Origin: Cyclobacteriaceae bacterium | GTDB lineage: Bacteria > Bacteroidota > Bacteroidia > Cytophagales > Cyclobacteriaceae | Assembly (NCBI GenBank): GCA_019638275.1 | Contig: JAHBUC010000001.1 | Span: 496,001 to 560,000, forward strand | Direction: 5' to 3' | Length of the DNA: 64,000 nucleotides | Shown here: positions 8,227-17,415 of the stretch, in pieces | Position numbering within the stretch: position 1 is the stretch's first letter | Layout: each line of letters starts with the position of its first letter | Notes under the pieces: generated by a model | Told to the model about the DNA's origin: nothing | Seen by the model: the letters and a program-made list of their open reading frames with translations, nothing else | The model's database searches: none | Program-made: the position numbers and the translations under genes

Positions 8227-9654
8227 TTAAAAATAATAATCAAGCGTAAGCGACATGTGGTGCATATTTACTTTGTTATGATAGTATGCAGGTATTTGTT
8301 CCAGGTCCTTCGTCAAGTTTCCTTTGTATACGTACAACAGATCAGCTTTTAAACCGTGCAAAAATCCTGAAAAGGTATAACCAAGCCGGGTGTTAACCTG
8401 GTAAAGGGAAGGTAGCGCATATTTGTTTAGCCGTGCATCTGTTACCGAAGGAAGCATGTACATGCCTGCTGAAGTCTGCAAAGTCAGATGCTTGTGTTTA
8501 TCCAGCTTGCGATTATTTTGAACCATCACTGCATGCACATTGCCCATACCTTCCATGCGTTCGCGGGGAAGGAATGTATAGAATGATTCAATGCCCCATT
8601 CCCGGGGAAATAAAAAACGTCCATGATCGGTGATGCGGGTGTAGTTGATGTTCCATTCTTCTCCTGAACGATTGTGCTGCATGCTCAGCCTTGCGCTTAA
8701 GCTATGCGATTGTTCGTCTTTTGTAATGTATTGTCGTTCGAGGGCGAGTGTATCGCTGTAAAGGGATTTTTGCCAGAGGTACTGAAAGCCCGCCAGAAAA
8801 GTATTGTGTTCCGTTTTCTTTTTCCACTCCAGCTTTTGTAGTGAAATGTTGAACAGGTTACCGGCATGGTAGTTCCAGGGTTGATACGATAAATTTTTTG
8901 TTATAGGAACTGTAACGTGAGCAATGAATATGTTTTTTGTTGAAATGTTTCCTGCATAATCCGCTTTATTTCCGTTGGTGGCACGCCCCATGGGGTATAC
9001 ACCAATGGAGTTACCCATCGAATACCAGTGAATGGTGCCGCGCGGAGAGGTTCGCCACAACACGCCACCTTTGATTTTTATCTTTTGAAATTCATTGAAC
9101 TCCAACCACGCACCTTCCTGCAGGTTGGGTCGCATCCGTCCATCCTGTAAATTGATGAGCGGTGTTTTTAAATGAAACTTTCCAACTTGAGCAAGCGATT
9201 TGCTTTGTTGTGAGAAGTAGTACCGGAGATACAAATCCTCCAAACGATCGAGATCTTCATGATTGTCTGGATTTTCGGCATCGAATAAACCAATTTCATA
9301 ACGATTAGCGTATGGCGCTTTTGTGCCGAGATGCGATGAGCCAACATTGTAGATGATGAACCCCGACATGCCCACTTGAAAATTTTTGATGATGGGCGAA
9401 TAGTATCCTAAACCTCCACCGATGCCAATGGCATAGTAGTCAGGAAAATTTTTTTGGTTAACAGTGCTCATAAAAAAATTTCGCAGATGACCTTCAAACG
9501 TGCCTAACTTATGCAATACGTTGCACAGGCTGTCCCTCTCCACGCATTGTTCGTTAATGATGGCGCGTCTGGCCGACCACGAGGGATCCTGATGTTGACC
9601 AAAAACAGAAACACTGCTGCCAATCAGCAGCATCAACCATATTCTTTTCATCAT
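8227..9654 (-). CDS. Outer-membrane beta-barrel channel, OprD-like
   Basis: The ATG at 9654 overlaps the TGA of the upstream cytochrome gene (TGATG), and two further ATGs follow; a GTG one codon earlier is also possible. The protein has about 475 residues with a signal peptide (WLMLLIGSSVSVFGQ) and then repeated amphipathic strands ending in an aromatic residue (SLTLDYYF), typical of a porin. The general shape resembles OprD-type substrate-specific porins, but I did not find a diagnostic motif. Translational coupling to the dihaem cytochrome suggests it brings the cytochrome's substrate, perhaps thiosulfate, into the periplasm (inference). Confidence 0.78.
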   Translation of the reverse strand: MMKRIWLMLLIGSSVSVFGQHQDPSWSARRAIINEQCVERDSLCNVLHKLGTFEGHLRNFFMSTVNQKNFPDYYAIGIGGGLGYYSPIIKNFQVGMSGFIIYNVGSSHLGTKAPYANRYEIGLFDAENPDNHEDLDRLEDLYLRYYFSQQSKSLAQVGKFHLKTPLINLQDGRMRPNLQEGAWLEFNEFQKIKIKGGVLWRTSPRGTIHWYSMGNSIGVYPMGRATNGNKADYAGNISTKNIFIAHVTVPITKNLSYQPWNYHAGNLFNISLQKLEWKKKTEHNTFLAGFQYLWQKSLYSDTLALERQYITKDEQSHSLSARLSMQHNRSGEEWNINYTRITDHGRFLFPREWGIESFYTFLPRERMEGMGNVHAVMVQNNRKLDKHKHLTLQTSAGMYMLPSVTDARLNKYALPSLYQVNTRLGYTFSGFLHGLKADLLYVYKGNLTKDLEQIPAYYHNKVNMHHMSLTLDYYF

Positions 9655-10721
9655 CACTTCTTTTCGGCTAGTGTTTTGTTGATGCTCTTTTGTTTCTCAA
9701 CCATGGGCTTGTAAGGGCCATACTTGTGTTGCTCTTCCGGGAACTGATCAGTGAACGGACCGAATGGATGGTCGACTGGCTTTTTGGAAATATCCGGCCA
9801 GTCATGAGAGAAATCTTTTACCGGATGATACATGGTGTTGATGTATGCGGCCACATCCCATGCTTCTTCATCAGTGAGTTGAGGGGTATTATACGTTGCT
9901 CCCCACGGCATGTTTGCCTTTATGTATCCAGCTATGCGCGAAAGCCGGTATAAACCTGCGCCTGTGTTGTAACTGTGTTCACCCCAAAGTGGAGGGTATG
10001 TATAGGTAGTTCCATCAACATGGATGACACCGTTTCCGTTTGTGCCATGACAGGTCACGCATTTCTGCTCGTAAATAAGCTGACCACTTTGCGGATCAGC
10101 AGCCCGATCAAGAAAGGCTAATTCCAATATGCCGGATCCTTCCGGGACAATTCCTTTCGGAACATCCTTACCAAGCCACCTGATGTATGCTACAATCGCT
10201 TTCATTTCGCGACTGTCTTCTGCCAGAGGCTTACCATTCAGGCTTCGCTCAAAGCAATCGTTCACCCGTTTTTCAATGGTTTCTTCTGTTCCTGAACGGG
10301 CTCTGAATTTTGGGTATGTAGAAGCCACAGCGCCAAAATTATTTCCAAAGGGTCGTGTGCCTGCATCGAGGTGGCAGTTCTGGCAGTTCATGCCGTTGCT
10401 GGCAGACATCACCTTTCCTTTCGGGCCAAGAAATTCAGCTGTGTGCGCAATCAACTCGCGACCATACCGGATTTCTTCACCAGCTTCACCTTGTGGAAGT
10501 GTTGATTCGTCCGGAGCATGCCATTCATTTACAAGCTTCGAAATTTTTTCAATGCGAACCGGTTGTGCTTCTTCTTTCGAAAACCAGGCCGTGAGCTGCG
10601 GAGCAAAGATCAGTGAACCCGTCATCAACACCACAAGCGCAACCATAATCACCACTAAGGCTACCAACCATGTGGTGAGCTTTACCAGGTAGTTTGATTC
10701 GGGTTGCTCGTTTGGTTTCAT
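9654..10721 (-). CDS. tsdA: Dihaem c-type cytochrome, thiosulfate dehydrogenase (TsdA) family
   Basis: About 355 residues, with the start placed at the ATG at 10721; a TTG lies two codons upstream. An N-terminal membrane segment (about 15-37) anchors it in the inner membrane. Two haem c sites are visible, NCQNCHLDAGTRPFGNN and CVTCHGTNGNG. Between them lie YPKFRARSGTEETIEKRVNDC and FERSLNGKPL, which closely follow the TsdA pattern (YPQYRxRxG..., DRINGCFxRSMNG). The family oxidises thiosulfate to tetrathionate, or the reverse, in the periplasm. It lies between the barrel and the YeeE-like genes. Direction of catalysis and redox partner are unknown. Confidence 0.85.
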   Translation of the reverse strand: MKPNEQPESNYLVKLTTWLVALVVIMVALVVLMTGSLIFAPQLTAWFSKEEAQPVRIEKISKLVNEWHAPDESTLPQGEAGEEIRYGRELIAHTAEFLGPKGKVMSASNGMNCQNCHLDAGTRPFGNNFGAVASTYPKFRARSGTEETIEKRVNDCFERSLNGKPLAEDSREMKAIVAYIRWLGKDVPKGIVPEGSGILELAFLDRAADPQSGQLIYEQKCVTCHGTNGNGVIHVDGTTYTYPPLWGEHSYNTGAGLYRLSRIAGYIKANMPWGATYNTPQLTDEEAWDVAAYINTMYHPVKDFSHDWPDISKKPVDHPFGPFTDQFPEEQHKYGPYKPMVEKQKSINKTLAEKK

Positions 10722-10741
10722 GATCAATGAAATTCAATCGA

Positions 10742-11266
10742 TTAATGAGGTAGTCTGTCGCGCAGCAATCCGTATGTCCAGGTTCCGGCTATCGCGCTGA
10801 GCAAGGTTACGATCACCACTAAAAATCCGCTACCAATTTGTGCGAACAAGGGTCCGGGGCAAGCGCCTGTAATCGCCCAACCTAATCCAAACATGGAGGC
10901 GCCAATGATATTACCCCAGTGAAAATCTTTTTTATGAAACACCACTTCTTCGCCTTGTATGGTTCTGATCTTGAATTTTTTAATCAGCCATACAGAGATC
11001 ATGCCCACTACTACGGCTGTACCAATTACGCCATACATGTGGAAGGAGTGCAACCTGAACATTTCCTGAATGCGATACCAGGAGATAATTTCTGCCTTAA
11101 CAAATACAATTCCGAACAACAAGCCCACAATCAGGTATTTGATGTTGGAAGTAATGGTTGTTTCGCGTGTAAGCTGATCGTTGGGTGCTTCACACTCAAT
11201 CGGGTGCTCTGCTACCAACGGGTTTGTTACAAATTCTTCAGTGGTTGATATATGTTGTGTACTCAT
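10742..11266 (-). CDS. YeeE/YedE-type half transporter (sulfur-compound uptake), second half
   Basis: A 174-residue membrane protein with about four helices and the YeeE/YedE signature GWAITGACPGPLFAQIGSG containing the conserved Cys. Family members import thiosulfate or related sulfur compounds. In many Bacteroidetes the transporter is split into two small proteins, and the other half is the next gene upstream (12-base gap). The first 40 residues are polar and lack a signal peptide. A tight operon with tsdA supports thiosulfate as the substrate (inference). Confidence 0.87.
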   Translation of the reverse strand: MSTQHISTTEEFVTNPLVAEHPIECEAPNDQLTRETTITSNIKYLIVGLLFGIVFVKAEIISWYRIQEMFRLHSFHMYGVIGTAVVVGMISVWLIKKFKIRTIQGEEVVFHKKDFHWGNIIGASMFGLGWAITGACPGPLFAQIGSGFLVVIVTLLSAIAGTWTYGLLRDRLPH

Positions 11267-11278
11267 GGAATTCAGCGA

Positions 11279-11845
11279 TTAAAATAATTTCATAATGAAC
11301 GGAAAGAACACATGCACCATAGCAAAGCCTCCTGTCATAAAGCAACACGTTGCTACCAGCGAAGGCCATTGAAGGGTGGATAAACCCATAATGGCATGCC
11401 CGGAGGTACAACCACCGGCATAGCGAGTGCCGAAGCCAACTAAAAATCCTCCAAGCACAAAGAAGATAAGTCCCTTCAGGCTGAACAGATTTTCAAAACT
11501 AAAAATGGATGAAGGCATCAGATTGCTGTCGACAACAACATTGTGCGATTCCAATGCGGCAATGGTAGCCGGTGCAACCTGAATCGGATCAGGGTTGCTC
11601 AACAACTGTGTGGCTACCAAGCCGCCCAACAATACTCCGGCTACGAAAAACAAATTCCACATTTCCCTACGCCAGTTGTATTTGAAAAACGGAATATTGG
11701 CCGGCAAGCAGGCTGCACAAATGTGGCGCAGCGATGAGGAGATACCAAAGTGTTTGTTACCAAGTAATAATAAGGCTGGCACAGTAAGACCGATCAACGC
11801 ACCTGCGACATACCAAGGCCAGGGTTGACGAATAAACTCTAACAT
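11279..11845 (-). CDS. YeeE/YedE-type half transporter, first half
   Basis: A 188-residue membrane protein with four to five hydrophobic segments and the motif [16 protein letters not shown], the first-half YeeE/YedE signature with the Cys proposed to relay the thiosulfate sulfur. It contains two more Cys in HICAACLP. It is the first of the pair in the transcript. Read together with the following gene, it makes a complete split transporter. Confidence 0.88.
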   Translation of the reverse strand: MLEFIRQPWPWYVAGALIGLTVPALLLLGNKHFGISSSLRHICAACLPANIPFFKYNWRREMWNLFFVAGVLLGGLVATQLLSNPDPIQVAPATIAALESHNVVVDSNLMPSSIFSFENLFSLKGLIFFVLGGFLVGFGTRYAGGCTSGHAIMGLSTLQWPSLVATCCFMTGGFAMVHVFFPFIMKLF

Positions 11846-11941
11846 AGTGGCTAGTTTGATTTTAGTATTGAAATTTAACTACAAAAGTACGGTTTGTGCA
11901 TAGCGGGGCTCCGTAACTTTTGTCACGGAACATGCCGAATG

Positions 11942-12736
11942 TTATAGAAACAACTCTTTTCCCAAGATATACACGCCCATCACCAACACAAACCATCCGA
12001 AAGCCGGTTTTAGTTTTTCGTTGGAAATGAATCGTGTGAGGTAGCTGCCTATCAAAATGCCTACCATGGCAAAGGCCGAAAAGATGAGCATAAAGGAATA
12101 GTCTATCGGCAGTTCTCCGCCCAAATCGCCAGTAAATCCCAATAAAGATTTCAGCGCAATGATGAGCAGCGAGGTGCCAACTGCTTCTTTCATCGGTAAG
12201 CCGGCCAGCAACACCAGTGCGGGTATAATCAAAAATCCACCGCCAGCGCCTACTAATCCGGTTATACCTCCAACCAAAAGTCCTTCAACAAAAATGAGGG
12301 GGAAATTGTATTTCTTTTCGATCGATGTTGTTGCCTGATTTTTTGGTTTACGGATCATAGAGAAGGAGGCCAGCAGCATGAGAACGGCAAACAGCACCAT
12401 GACAAACACACCTTTTTCAACCGGAAAAGTTCCTATTGAGAATACCGGATCGGGAATGGCCGGCACTGCGAATTTACGCACCGCATAAACGCCAATGATG
12501 GAGGGCACTCCAAATACCAACGCAGTTTTTACATCAACATTTCCCTTTTTAAAATGACTTACTGACCCAACCGCACTGGTGAGGCCCACTACAAATAAAG
12601 AATAGGCGGTGGCTAAAATCGGGTCGACACCAAACAAGTAGACCAGAATGGGCACCGTTAAGATGGAACCACCTCCACCGATTAAACCAAGGGTTAATCC
12701 CATAACAATTGAAGCAGCGTAACCGATTAATTCCAT
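11942..12736 (-). CDS. TauE/SafE (TSUP) family sulfite/anion exporter
   Basis: A 264-residue protein with eight or so membrane segments and two family repeats, GLTLGLIGGGGSILTVPIL and GGITGLVGAGGGFLIIPAL, at the expected positions in each half. TSUP proteins export sulfite, sulfoacetate or related anions. Placed first on the minus-strand sulfur run, it is a likely exit for the oxidised product. The 96-base gap to the YeeE pair leaves room for a separate promoter. The substrate is inferred from neighbours only. Confidence 0.9.
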   Translation of the reverse strand: MELIGYAASIVMGLTLGLIGGGGSILTVPILVYLFGVDPILATAYSLFVVGLTSAVGSVSHFKKGNVDVKTALVFGVPSIIGVYAVRKFAVPAIPDPVFSIGTFPVEKGVFVMVLFAVLMLLASFSMIRKPKNQATTSIEKKYNFPLIFVEGLLVGGITGLVGAGGGFLIIPALVLLAGLPMKEAVGTSLLIIALKSLLGFTGDLGGELPIDYSFMLIFSAFAMVGILIGSYLTRFISNEKLKPAFGWFVLVMGVYILGKELFL

Positions 12737-12842
12737 GTGTAAAAGCTAATAAAAATTTCTGCAAAACTACGGTCGTGCCGAGCGCATCAACGTGACTAAT
12801 ATCACTTACAACTAAAAATGATTTTTAACGTGTTATTGAAAC

Positions 12843-14834
12843 TCACGCTACGGGCAGACTAAAATAAAATGTTGAACCTTTTCCTTCCTCACTTTCAACC
12901 CAAAGTCGGCCGCCATTTTTTTCTACAAAATCTTTACACAAAATGAGCCCGAGGCCGGTTCCTTTTTCATTGGCGGTGCCCAAGGTAGAGTGTTTGGCAT
13001 CTAACCTGAAAAGTTTTTCCATCACCGTTTTGCTCATACCCACACCGGTATCGGCAACCGAAACAACTACTTCGTTGGATTTTTTCTGAGCATTTAATTT
13101 AATGGCACCTCCTGGTGAGGTGAATTTGATCGCATTTGAAATGAGGTTGCGCACAACTGTAGTTACAGAGGGCATGTGTGCGGAAGCCATAATAACTTCA
13201 CCGGGCTCATATAAAATGGTAATGTCTTTGGCGGCTGCCTGCTGACTTAATAATTCTTTGTTTTGCTCCAGCACTTCTGAAAGATTAATCGGTGAAGCCG
13301 TGAAATCAATGTTTCCGGTTTGTGAACGCGCCCATTCTAGCAAATTGTTTAATAATGCAAATAGATTTTTTAATGATTTATCAAGGTCTTTGGCAATATT
13401 TTGAATTTCTTCTTTGCTCAACGCATCGAAATGGTTGATTAGTAAATTTGAAAAAGACGTGAGGGAGTTCAGCGGTCCTTTCAAATCATGACCGATGATG
13501 GAGAAAAATTTATCCTTGGTGGTGTTGAGGGTTTGAAGCTGAATGTTCTGTGCTTCAATCTGTGCGTTAATGGCCTGAAGCTGTCGATTTGATCGTTGCT
13601 TTAATAAGTACAAATAGAGAATCAATACGGCAATCACAGCACCTAAACCGAGAAGTGCATACAAATACATCTGAATTCGTTTTTGCTCAGCCAGTTCCCT
13701 TTCACGATCTTGTTTGGCACGTTCAAGCCGTTCAATCTCCGATTCTTTTTGTTGCAAGGCATAGGTGCTTTGCGTTTCCAGCAACTTCTGATCGCTCTCT
13801 TCCTTCACAATAAACTCGTTGATGGCCAGTTGCAATTCTTTGTGGCGCAATGCTTCTTTAAAATCCCCTAACGCTTTCCAGGTAAGACTCAAGTATTCGT
13901 AACTTTTACGCAATGCACTTTTTGTTTGAGCCGATTGTCCCGCAGCCAGTGCCAGCTCAAGATTGGCCAGCGCTTGTTTATAGTTTTGCTGATTGTAGTA
14001 GTATTCACCAATCTGGTTGTAGGCTTCAGCAATACCTTTTTTAAAATCGATGCTTTGATATACTTCCAACGCAGCCTTGTAGTTGGCGTAAGCACGCTCG
14101 CGGTTGTTCAGGTTGTTATACGTGTCACCGATTTCGCTCAGCAGAATTCCTTCCTCCAGTCTGAGGCGTTGTTTTCTGCGAATGGTTAGCGATTGTTTAT
14201 AGTATTCAAGTGCCTGGATGAAATCGCGTTTGGTAACAGACAGGTTGGCCAGGTTGTAAAGCGTTTCTGCTTCCAGTCCGTTGTCGGGCAGTTCTTGTTT
14301 GTATCGCAGTGCGTGGTCGTAATGTTCCTGTGCTTCATCAAGCCTTCCGGCTGATGCACTTGCTTTACCCAATTCATTTAGGGTTAGCGCCAAAATTTCC
14401 GGCTGCTTTAGGGCAAAGGCAATGGCGAAGGCGCGTTCCAGAAACTGCAAGCTTTTTTCTGGGTTGCCAACTTGTTCGAAGATGTGCGCCAGGGCCAGGT
14501 AGGAGAACACTTCGCCAGAAGGCAAGCGTGCTGAATCAGCAGCGCCAAGTGATTGTAGAAAACAGTCCATGGCCGCCTCGAAGTTGTAAGCATAGTTGAG
14601 CTGAATCAATCCTTTCTGCAGCAATACGAAAACCCGGGCTGAGTCATCCTGAATTTCCCGTGCTTCCAGCAGTTCTTTTTCTTTTTGCTCCAGTAGTTCT
14701 TCTACGGGAGCATGGTCGCGCGAAGTGAAGTATTGGCGATACCAGGCAGTGGCAGAGGGCTCCTCCTGTGCGTGTACCGTCTGCAAAAAAATCAGGCACA
14801 GTATGCCTGGCAGAACATAGCGGGTTAACATCAT
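12843..14834 (-). CDS. Membrane sensor histidine kinase with periplasmic TPR repeats
   Basis: About 663 residues from the ATG at 14834; a TTG six codons upstream is possible but would spoil the signal peptide. The order is: signal peptide (ending TVHAQ), six or so tetratricopeptide repeats to about residue 340, a coiled coil (EIERLERAKQDRERELAEQK), one membrane helix (about 395-415), the HisKA H-box FSIIGHDLKGPLNSLTSF, and HATPase boxes (NLISNAIKFTSPGG, DTGVGMS, GTGLGLILC). No response regulator is adjacent. It may sense envelope or cargo state through the TPRs. Control of the neighbouring sulfur genes is possible but unsupported. Confidence 0.92.
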   Translation of the reverse strand: MMLTRYVLPGILCLIFLQTVHAQEEPSATAWYRQYFTSRDHAPVEELLEQKEKELLEAREIQDDSARVFVLLQKGLIQLNYAYNFEAAMDCFLQSLGAADSARLPSGEVFSYLALAHIFEQVGNPEKSLQFLERAFAIAFALKQPEILALTLNELGKASASAGRLDEAQEHYDHALRYKQELPDNGLEAETLYNLANLSVTKRDFIQALEYYKQSLTIRRKQRLRLEEGILLSEIGDTYNNLNNRERAYANYKAALEVYQSIDFKKGIAEAYNQIGEYYYNQQNYKQALANLELALAAGQSAQTKSALRKSYEYLSLTWKALGDFKEALRHKELQLAINEFIVKEESDQKLLETQSTYALQQKESEIERLERAKQDRERELAEQKRIQMYLYALLGLGAVIAVLILYLYLLKQRSNRQLQAINAQIEAQNIQLQTLNTTKDKFFSIIGHDLKGPLNSLTSFSNLLINHFDALSKEEIQNIAKDLDKSLKNLFALLNNLLEWARSQTGNIDFTASPINLSEVLEQNKELLSQQAAAKDITILYEPGEVIMASAHMPSVTTVVRNLISNAIKFTSPGGAIKLNAQKKSNEVVVSVADTGVGMSKTVMEKLFRLDAKHSTLGTANEKGTGLGLILCKDFVEKNGGRLWVESEEGKGSTFYFSLPVA

Positions 14835-14969
14835 GTGCACGAATTTGCTCAAAGCTGGTTAAAAATCAGATAGGATTCAGGTCGATCGCAGGAGTAACCT
14901 TACATCCGGTAAAATTAGCCGGTAAACTACTGCCGAAAATAATATCTTTGCGCCCTTTATTCCAACGCA

Positions 14970-16610
14970 ATGATTTCAGTAGATGCTGTAGGTGTTGAGT
15001 TCAGCGGAACGGTGCTGTTCAGCAACATTACATTTAATATTAATGAGAACGACCGGATAGCCCTGATGGGTAAAAACGGGGCGGGTAAATCGACCTTGTT
15101 AAAGATATTGGCCGGGGTGAACAAACCCACCCAGGGAAAAATATCAGCCCCGAAGGATGCCATAATAGCATACCTGCCCCAGCACCTGTTAACAGCGGAT
15201 AATGCCACCGTATTTGAAGAAGCATCAAAGGCCTTTTCAAAAATACATGGGATGAAGCAACGCATGGATGAGCTGAACCATCAGCTTGAAACCCGAACCG
15301 ATTATGAATCGGATGCGTATGCGAAAATCATTGAAGAAGTTTCGGAGCTAAGTGAAAAGTATTACTCTATTGAAGACATCAACTACGATGCTGAAATAGA
15401 AAAGACATTATTGGGACTTGGATTTTTACGATCCGATTTTACCCGACCTACCAGTGAATTCAGTGGTGGCTGGCGCATGCGCATTGAGTTGGCTAAGATT
15501 CTGTTACAAAAGCCCGATTTGATTTTATTGGATGAGCCCACCAACCACCTCGACATTGAATCGGTGCAGTGGTTGGAAGAGTTTTTAAAGAACAACGCTA
15601 AGGCTGTGATTGTAATCAGCCACGATAAGACCTTTGTAGACAACCTGACCAACCGCACCATCGAAATCACCATGGGTCGCATTTACGATTACAAGACCAA
15701 CTACAGCCATTATTTGCAGTTGCGCAAGGAGCGGAGAGAGCAGCAGCAAAAGCAGTTTGATGATCAGGCCAAACAGATTGCGGAGATCAGGGAATTTATT
15801 GAACGCTTTAAGGGCACGTATTCCAAAACGCTACAAGTGCAGTCGCGGGTAAAGATGTTGGAGAAGATGGAGATTGTGGAAGTTGATGAAGTAGATTCAT
15901 CAGCACTCAACCTGAAGTTTCCGCCCGCACCTCGTTCTGGAAATTATCCGGTAATTGTGGATGGATTGACCAAACGCTATGGTGATCACCTCGTGTTTCA
16001 GGACGTATCGTTGACCATTGCACGAGGTGATAAGGTTGCTTTTGTGGGTAAGAACGGGGAAGGTAAATCTACCCTGGTAAAAGCCATCATGAGTGAAATT
16101 GATTTTGAAGGGCGGTGTCAATTGGGGCACGGAGCGTTGATTGGGTACTTCGCGCAGAACCAGGCTTCATTATTGGATGGAGACTTAACCGTATTCCAGA
16201 CTATCGACCAGATTGCGGAGGGTGATATTCGTACCAAGATCAAAGATATTCTAGGCGCGTTTATGTTCAGTGGCGATGCCATCGATAAAAAAGTAAAGAT
16301 GCTTTCGGGTGGTGAGCGCACCCGTTTGGCCATGATCAAGCTGTTGCTTCAGCCAGTTAACCTGCTCATACTGGATGAACCTACCAATCACCTTGACATT
16401 AAAACCAAGGATATTTTGAAAGATGCCCTCCGTGCCTTTGATGGAACGTTGATCCTCGTCTCCCACGACCGTGACTTCCTGGACGGCCTCGCTTCCAAGG
16501 TTTTTGAGTTCGGCAACAAGCGGGTGAAAGAGCACTTCGAAGACATCAATGGCTTCCTTCGCAACAAGAAACTGGAGAACTTGAAGGAGATTGAACGGAG
16601 TGGGAAGTAG
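14970..16610 (+). CDS. ABC-F family ATPase (ribosome-associated)
   Basis: A 546-residue soluble protein with two nucleotide-binding domains in tandem: Walker A GKNGAGKST with signature SGGWRMRIELAK, and Walker A GKNGEGKST with signature SGGERTRLAMIK. Each is followed by LDEPTNHLDI. The linker between them (about 240-310) is charged and helical, as in ABC-F proteins that act in the ribosomal E site. No membrane segments are present. The start at 14970 immediately precedes the first beta-strand of the domain. The gene faces away from the histidine kinase across a 135-base gap. Which ABC-F subfamily it belongs to is not certain. Confidence 0.93.
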   Translation: MISVDAVGVEFSGTVLFSNITFNINENDRIALMGKNGAGKSTLLKILAGVNKPTQGKISAPKDAIIAYLPQHLLTADNATVFEEASKAFSKIHGMKQRMDELNHQLETRTDYESDAYAKIIEEVSELSEKYYSIEDINYDAEIEKTLLGLGFLRSDFTRPTSEFSGGWRMRIELAKILLQKPDLILLDEPTNHLDIESVQWLEEFLKNNAKAVIVISHDKTFVDNLTNRTIEITMGRIYDYKTNYSHYLQLRKERREQQQKQFDDQAKQIAEIREFIERFKGTYSKTLQVQSRVKMLEKMEIVEVDEVDSSALNLKFPPAPRSGNYPVIVDGLTKRYGDHLVFQDVSLTIARGDKVAFVGKNGEGKSTLVKAIMSEIDFEGRCQLGHGALIGYFAQNQASLLDGDLTVFQTIDQIAEGDIRTKIKDILGAFMFSGDAIDKKVKMLSGGERTRLAMIKLLLQPVNLLILDEPTNHLDIKTKDILKDALRAFDGTLILVSHDRDFLDGLASKVFEFGNKRVKEHFEDINGFLRNKKLENLKEIERSGK

Positions 16611-16618
16611 TAGAGTAG

Positions 16619-16660
16619 TTGCCTTCGGTGGCTGAGGTTCTCGAAGCCACCGAAGAAGAG
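16619..16660 (+). repeat. REP-like hairpin after the ABC-F gene
   Basis: CTTCGGTGGCT pairs perfectly over 11 bp with AGCCACCGAAG around an 11-nt loop, just after the ABC-F stop codon. A related but degenerate hairpin lies at 16926-16968, on the other side of the 42-bp tandem repeats. It may also serve as the transcription terminator. Confidence 0.75.
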
Positions 16661-16911
16661 GTTGCCTTCTAGCGCCTCAGGCAACTGGGAAGGTTTTGAG
16701 TAGTTGCCATCGAGTGCCTCAGGCAACTGGGGAGGTTTTGAGTAGTTGCCTTCGAGTGCCTCAGGCAACTGAAAAGGTTTTGAGTAGTTGCCATCGAGTG
16801 CCTCAGGCAACTGAAAAGGTTTTGAGTAGTTGCCATCGAGTGCCTCAGGCAACTGGGAAGGTTTGAGTTGTTGCCTTTGAGTACCTCAGACAATCGGATA
16901 AGTTTTATGAT
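16661..16911. repeat. Tandem array of a 42-bp palindrome-containing unit, five full copies plus one degenerate
   Basis: Copies start with GTTGCC at 16661, 16703, 16745, 16787 and 16829, exactly 42 bases apart, and a worn copy starts at 16870. Each unit contains GTTGCC followed after 6 bases by TGCCTCAGGCAAC, an internal inverted repeat. Because 42 is a multiple of three, both strands give long repetitive open frames (for example PEALDGNYSKPFQL), but nothing shows that these are translated. The unit-to-unit differences are mostly single bases, which suggests recent expansion. Confidence 0.9.
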
Positions 16912-17269
16912 GACTTTTTGTTCTCGGTGGCTGAGACGGCTGAGGGTCTCGAAGCCCTCGAAGCCACCTTCTCCAATGCCTTCTTATCTCTATAAGCCAT
17001 CGCTAGTTCGGGTAGCAATTCGGACTTTCCATTTATCAAGGCTTCTTTCTTCTTTCGGCTCCAGCCCTGGATCTGTTTTTCCCGATAAAAGGCGAGATCA
17101 ATTCTTGAGTATTCTTCATAATAAACAAGCTCCACAGGCAGGTGCTTTCGGGTATGGTTGGCACCTTCTCCAGCCTGATGTGTTGGGCTACGCGCGCATC
17201 AAGGTTTACCGTACTTCCGGTATAGTAGCTGCCATCTGCGCAAAGCAATATGTACATATACCCTTTCAT
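16905..17269 (-). pseudogene. GIY-YIG family nuclease gene broken by a one-base frameshift
   Basis: The first part, starting at 17269, reads MKGYMYILLCADGSYYTGST with the GIY-like and TG..T motifs of the small UPF0213/YhbQ-type GIY-YIG nucleases, followed by NLDARVAQHI. At about 17160 the frame shifts: the next frame continues GANHTRKHLPVELVYYEEY and then REKQIQGWSRKKKEALI, the expected rest of the domain. Restoring one G in GAGAAGGTGCC would rejoin them. The C-terminus runs into the REP-like hairpin (SRASRPSAVSATENKKSS). It is either a recent pseudogene or a sequencing error. In the intact family the role is structure-specific DNA cleavage. Confidence 0.8.
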
Positions 17270-17415
17270 GTCGTTTCCCTATGAACATGAATTTAATCAT
17301 ATACCTGATAATTCATGGCTATCATAGTATTGAAGTGCACAACCAATACTTATATTTGCGCGCTATTCCATAGGGAAAAGCACTAGTATAAAATTCAACT
17401 CACCCTTGACTAAAC

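Noticed and set aside
16388..16893. Repetitive minus-strand frames with 14-residue repeats (PEALDGNYSKPFQL and the like)
   Set aside because: They arise because the tandem repeat unit is 42 bases; they read into the antisense of the ABC-F gene and have no start context.
16661..16911. CRISPR-like array
   Set aside because: Units are directly joined and nearly identical over their whole length; there are no variable spacers and no cas genes.
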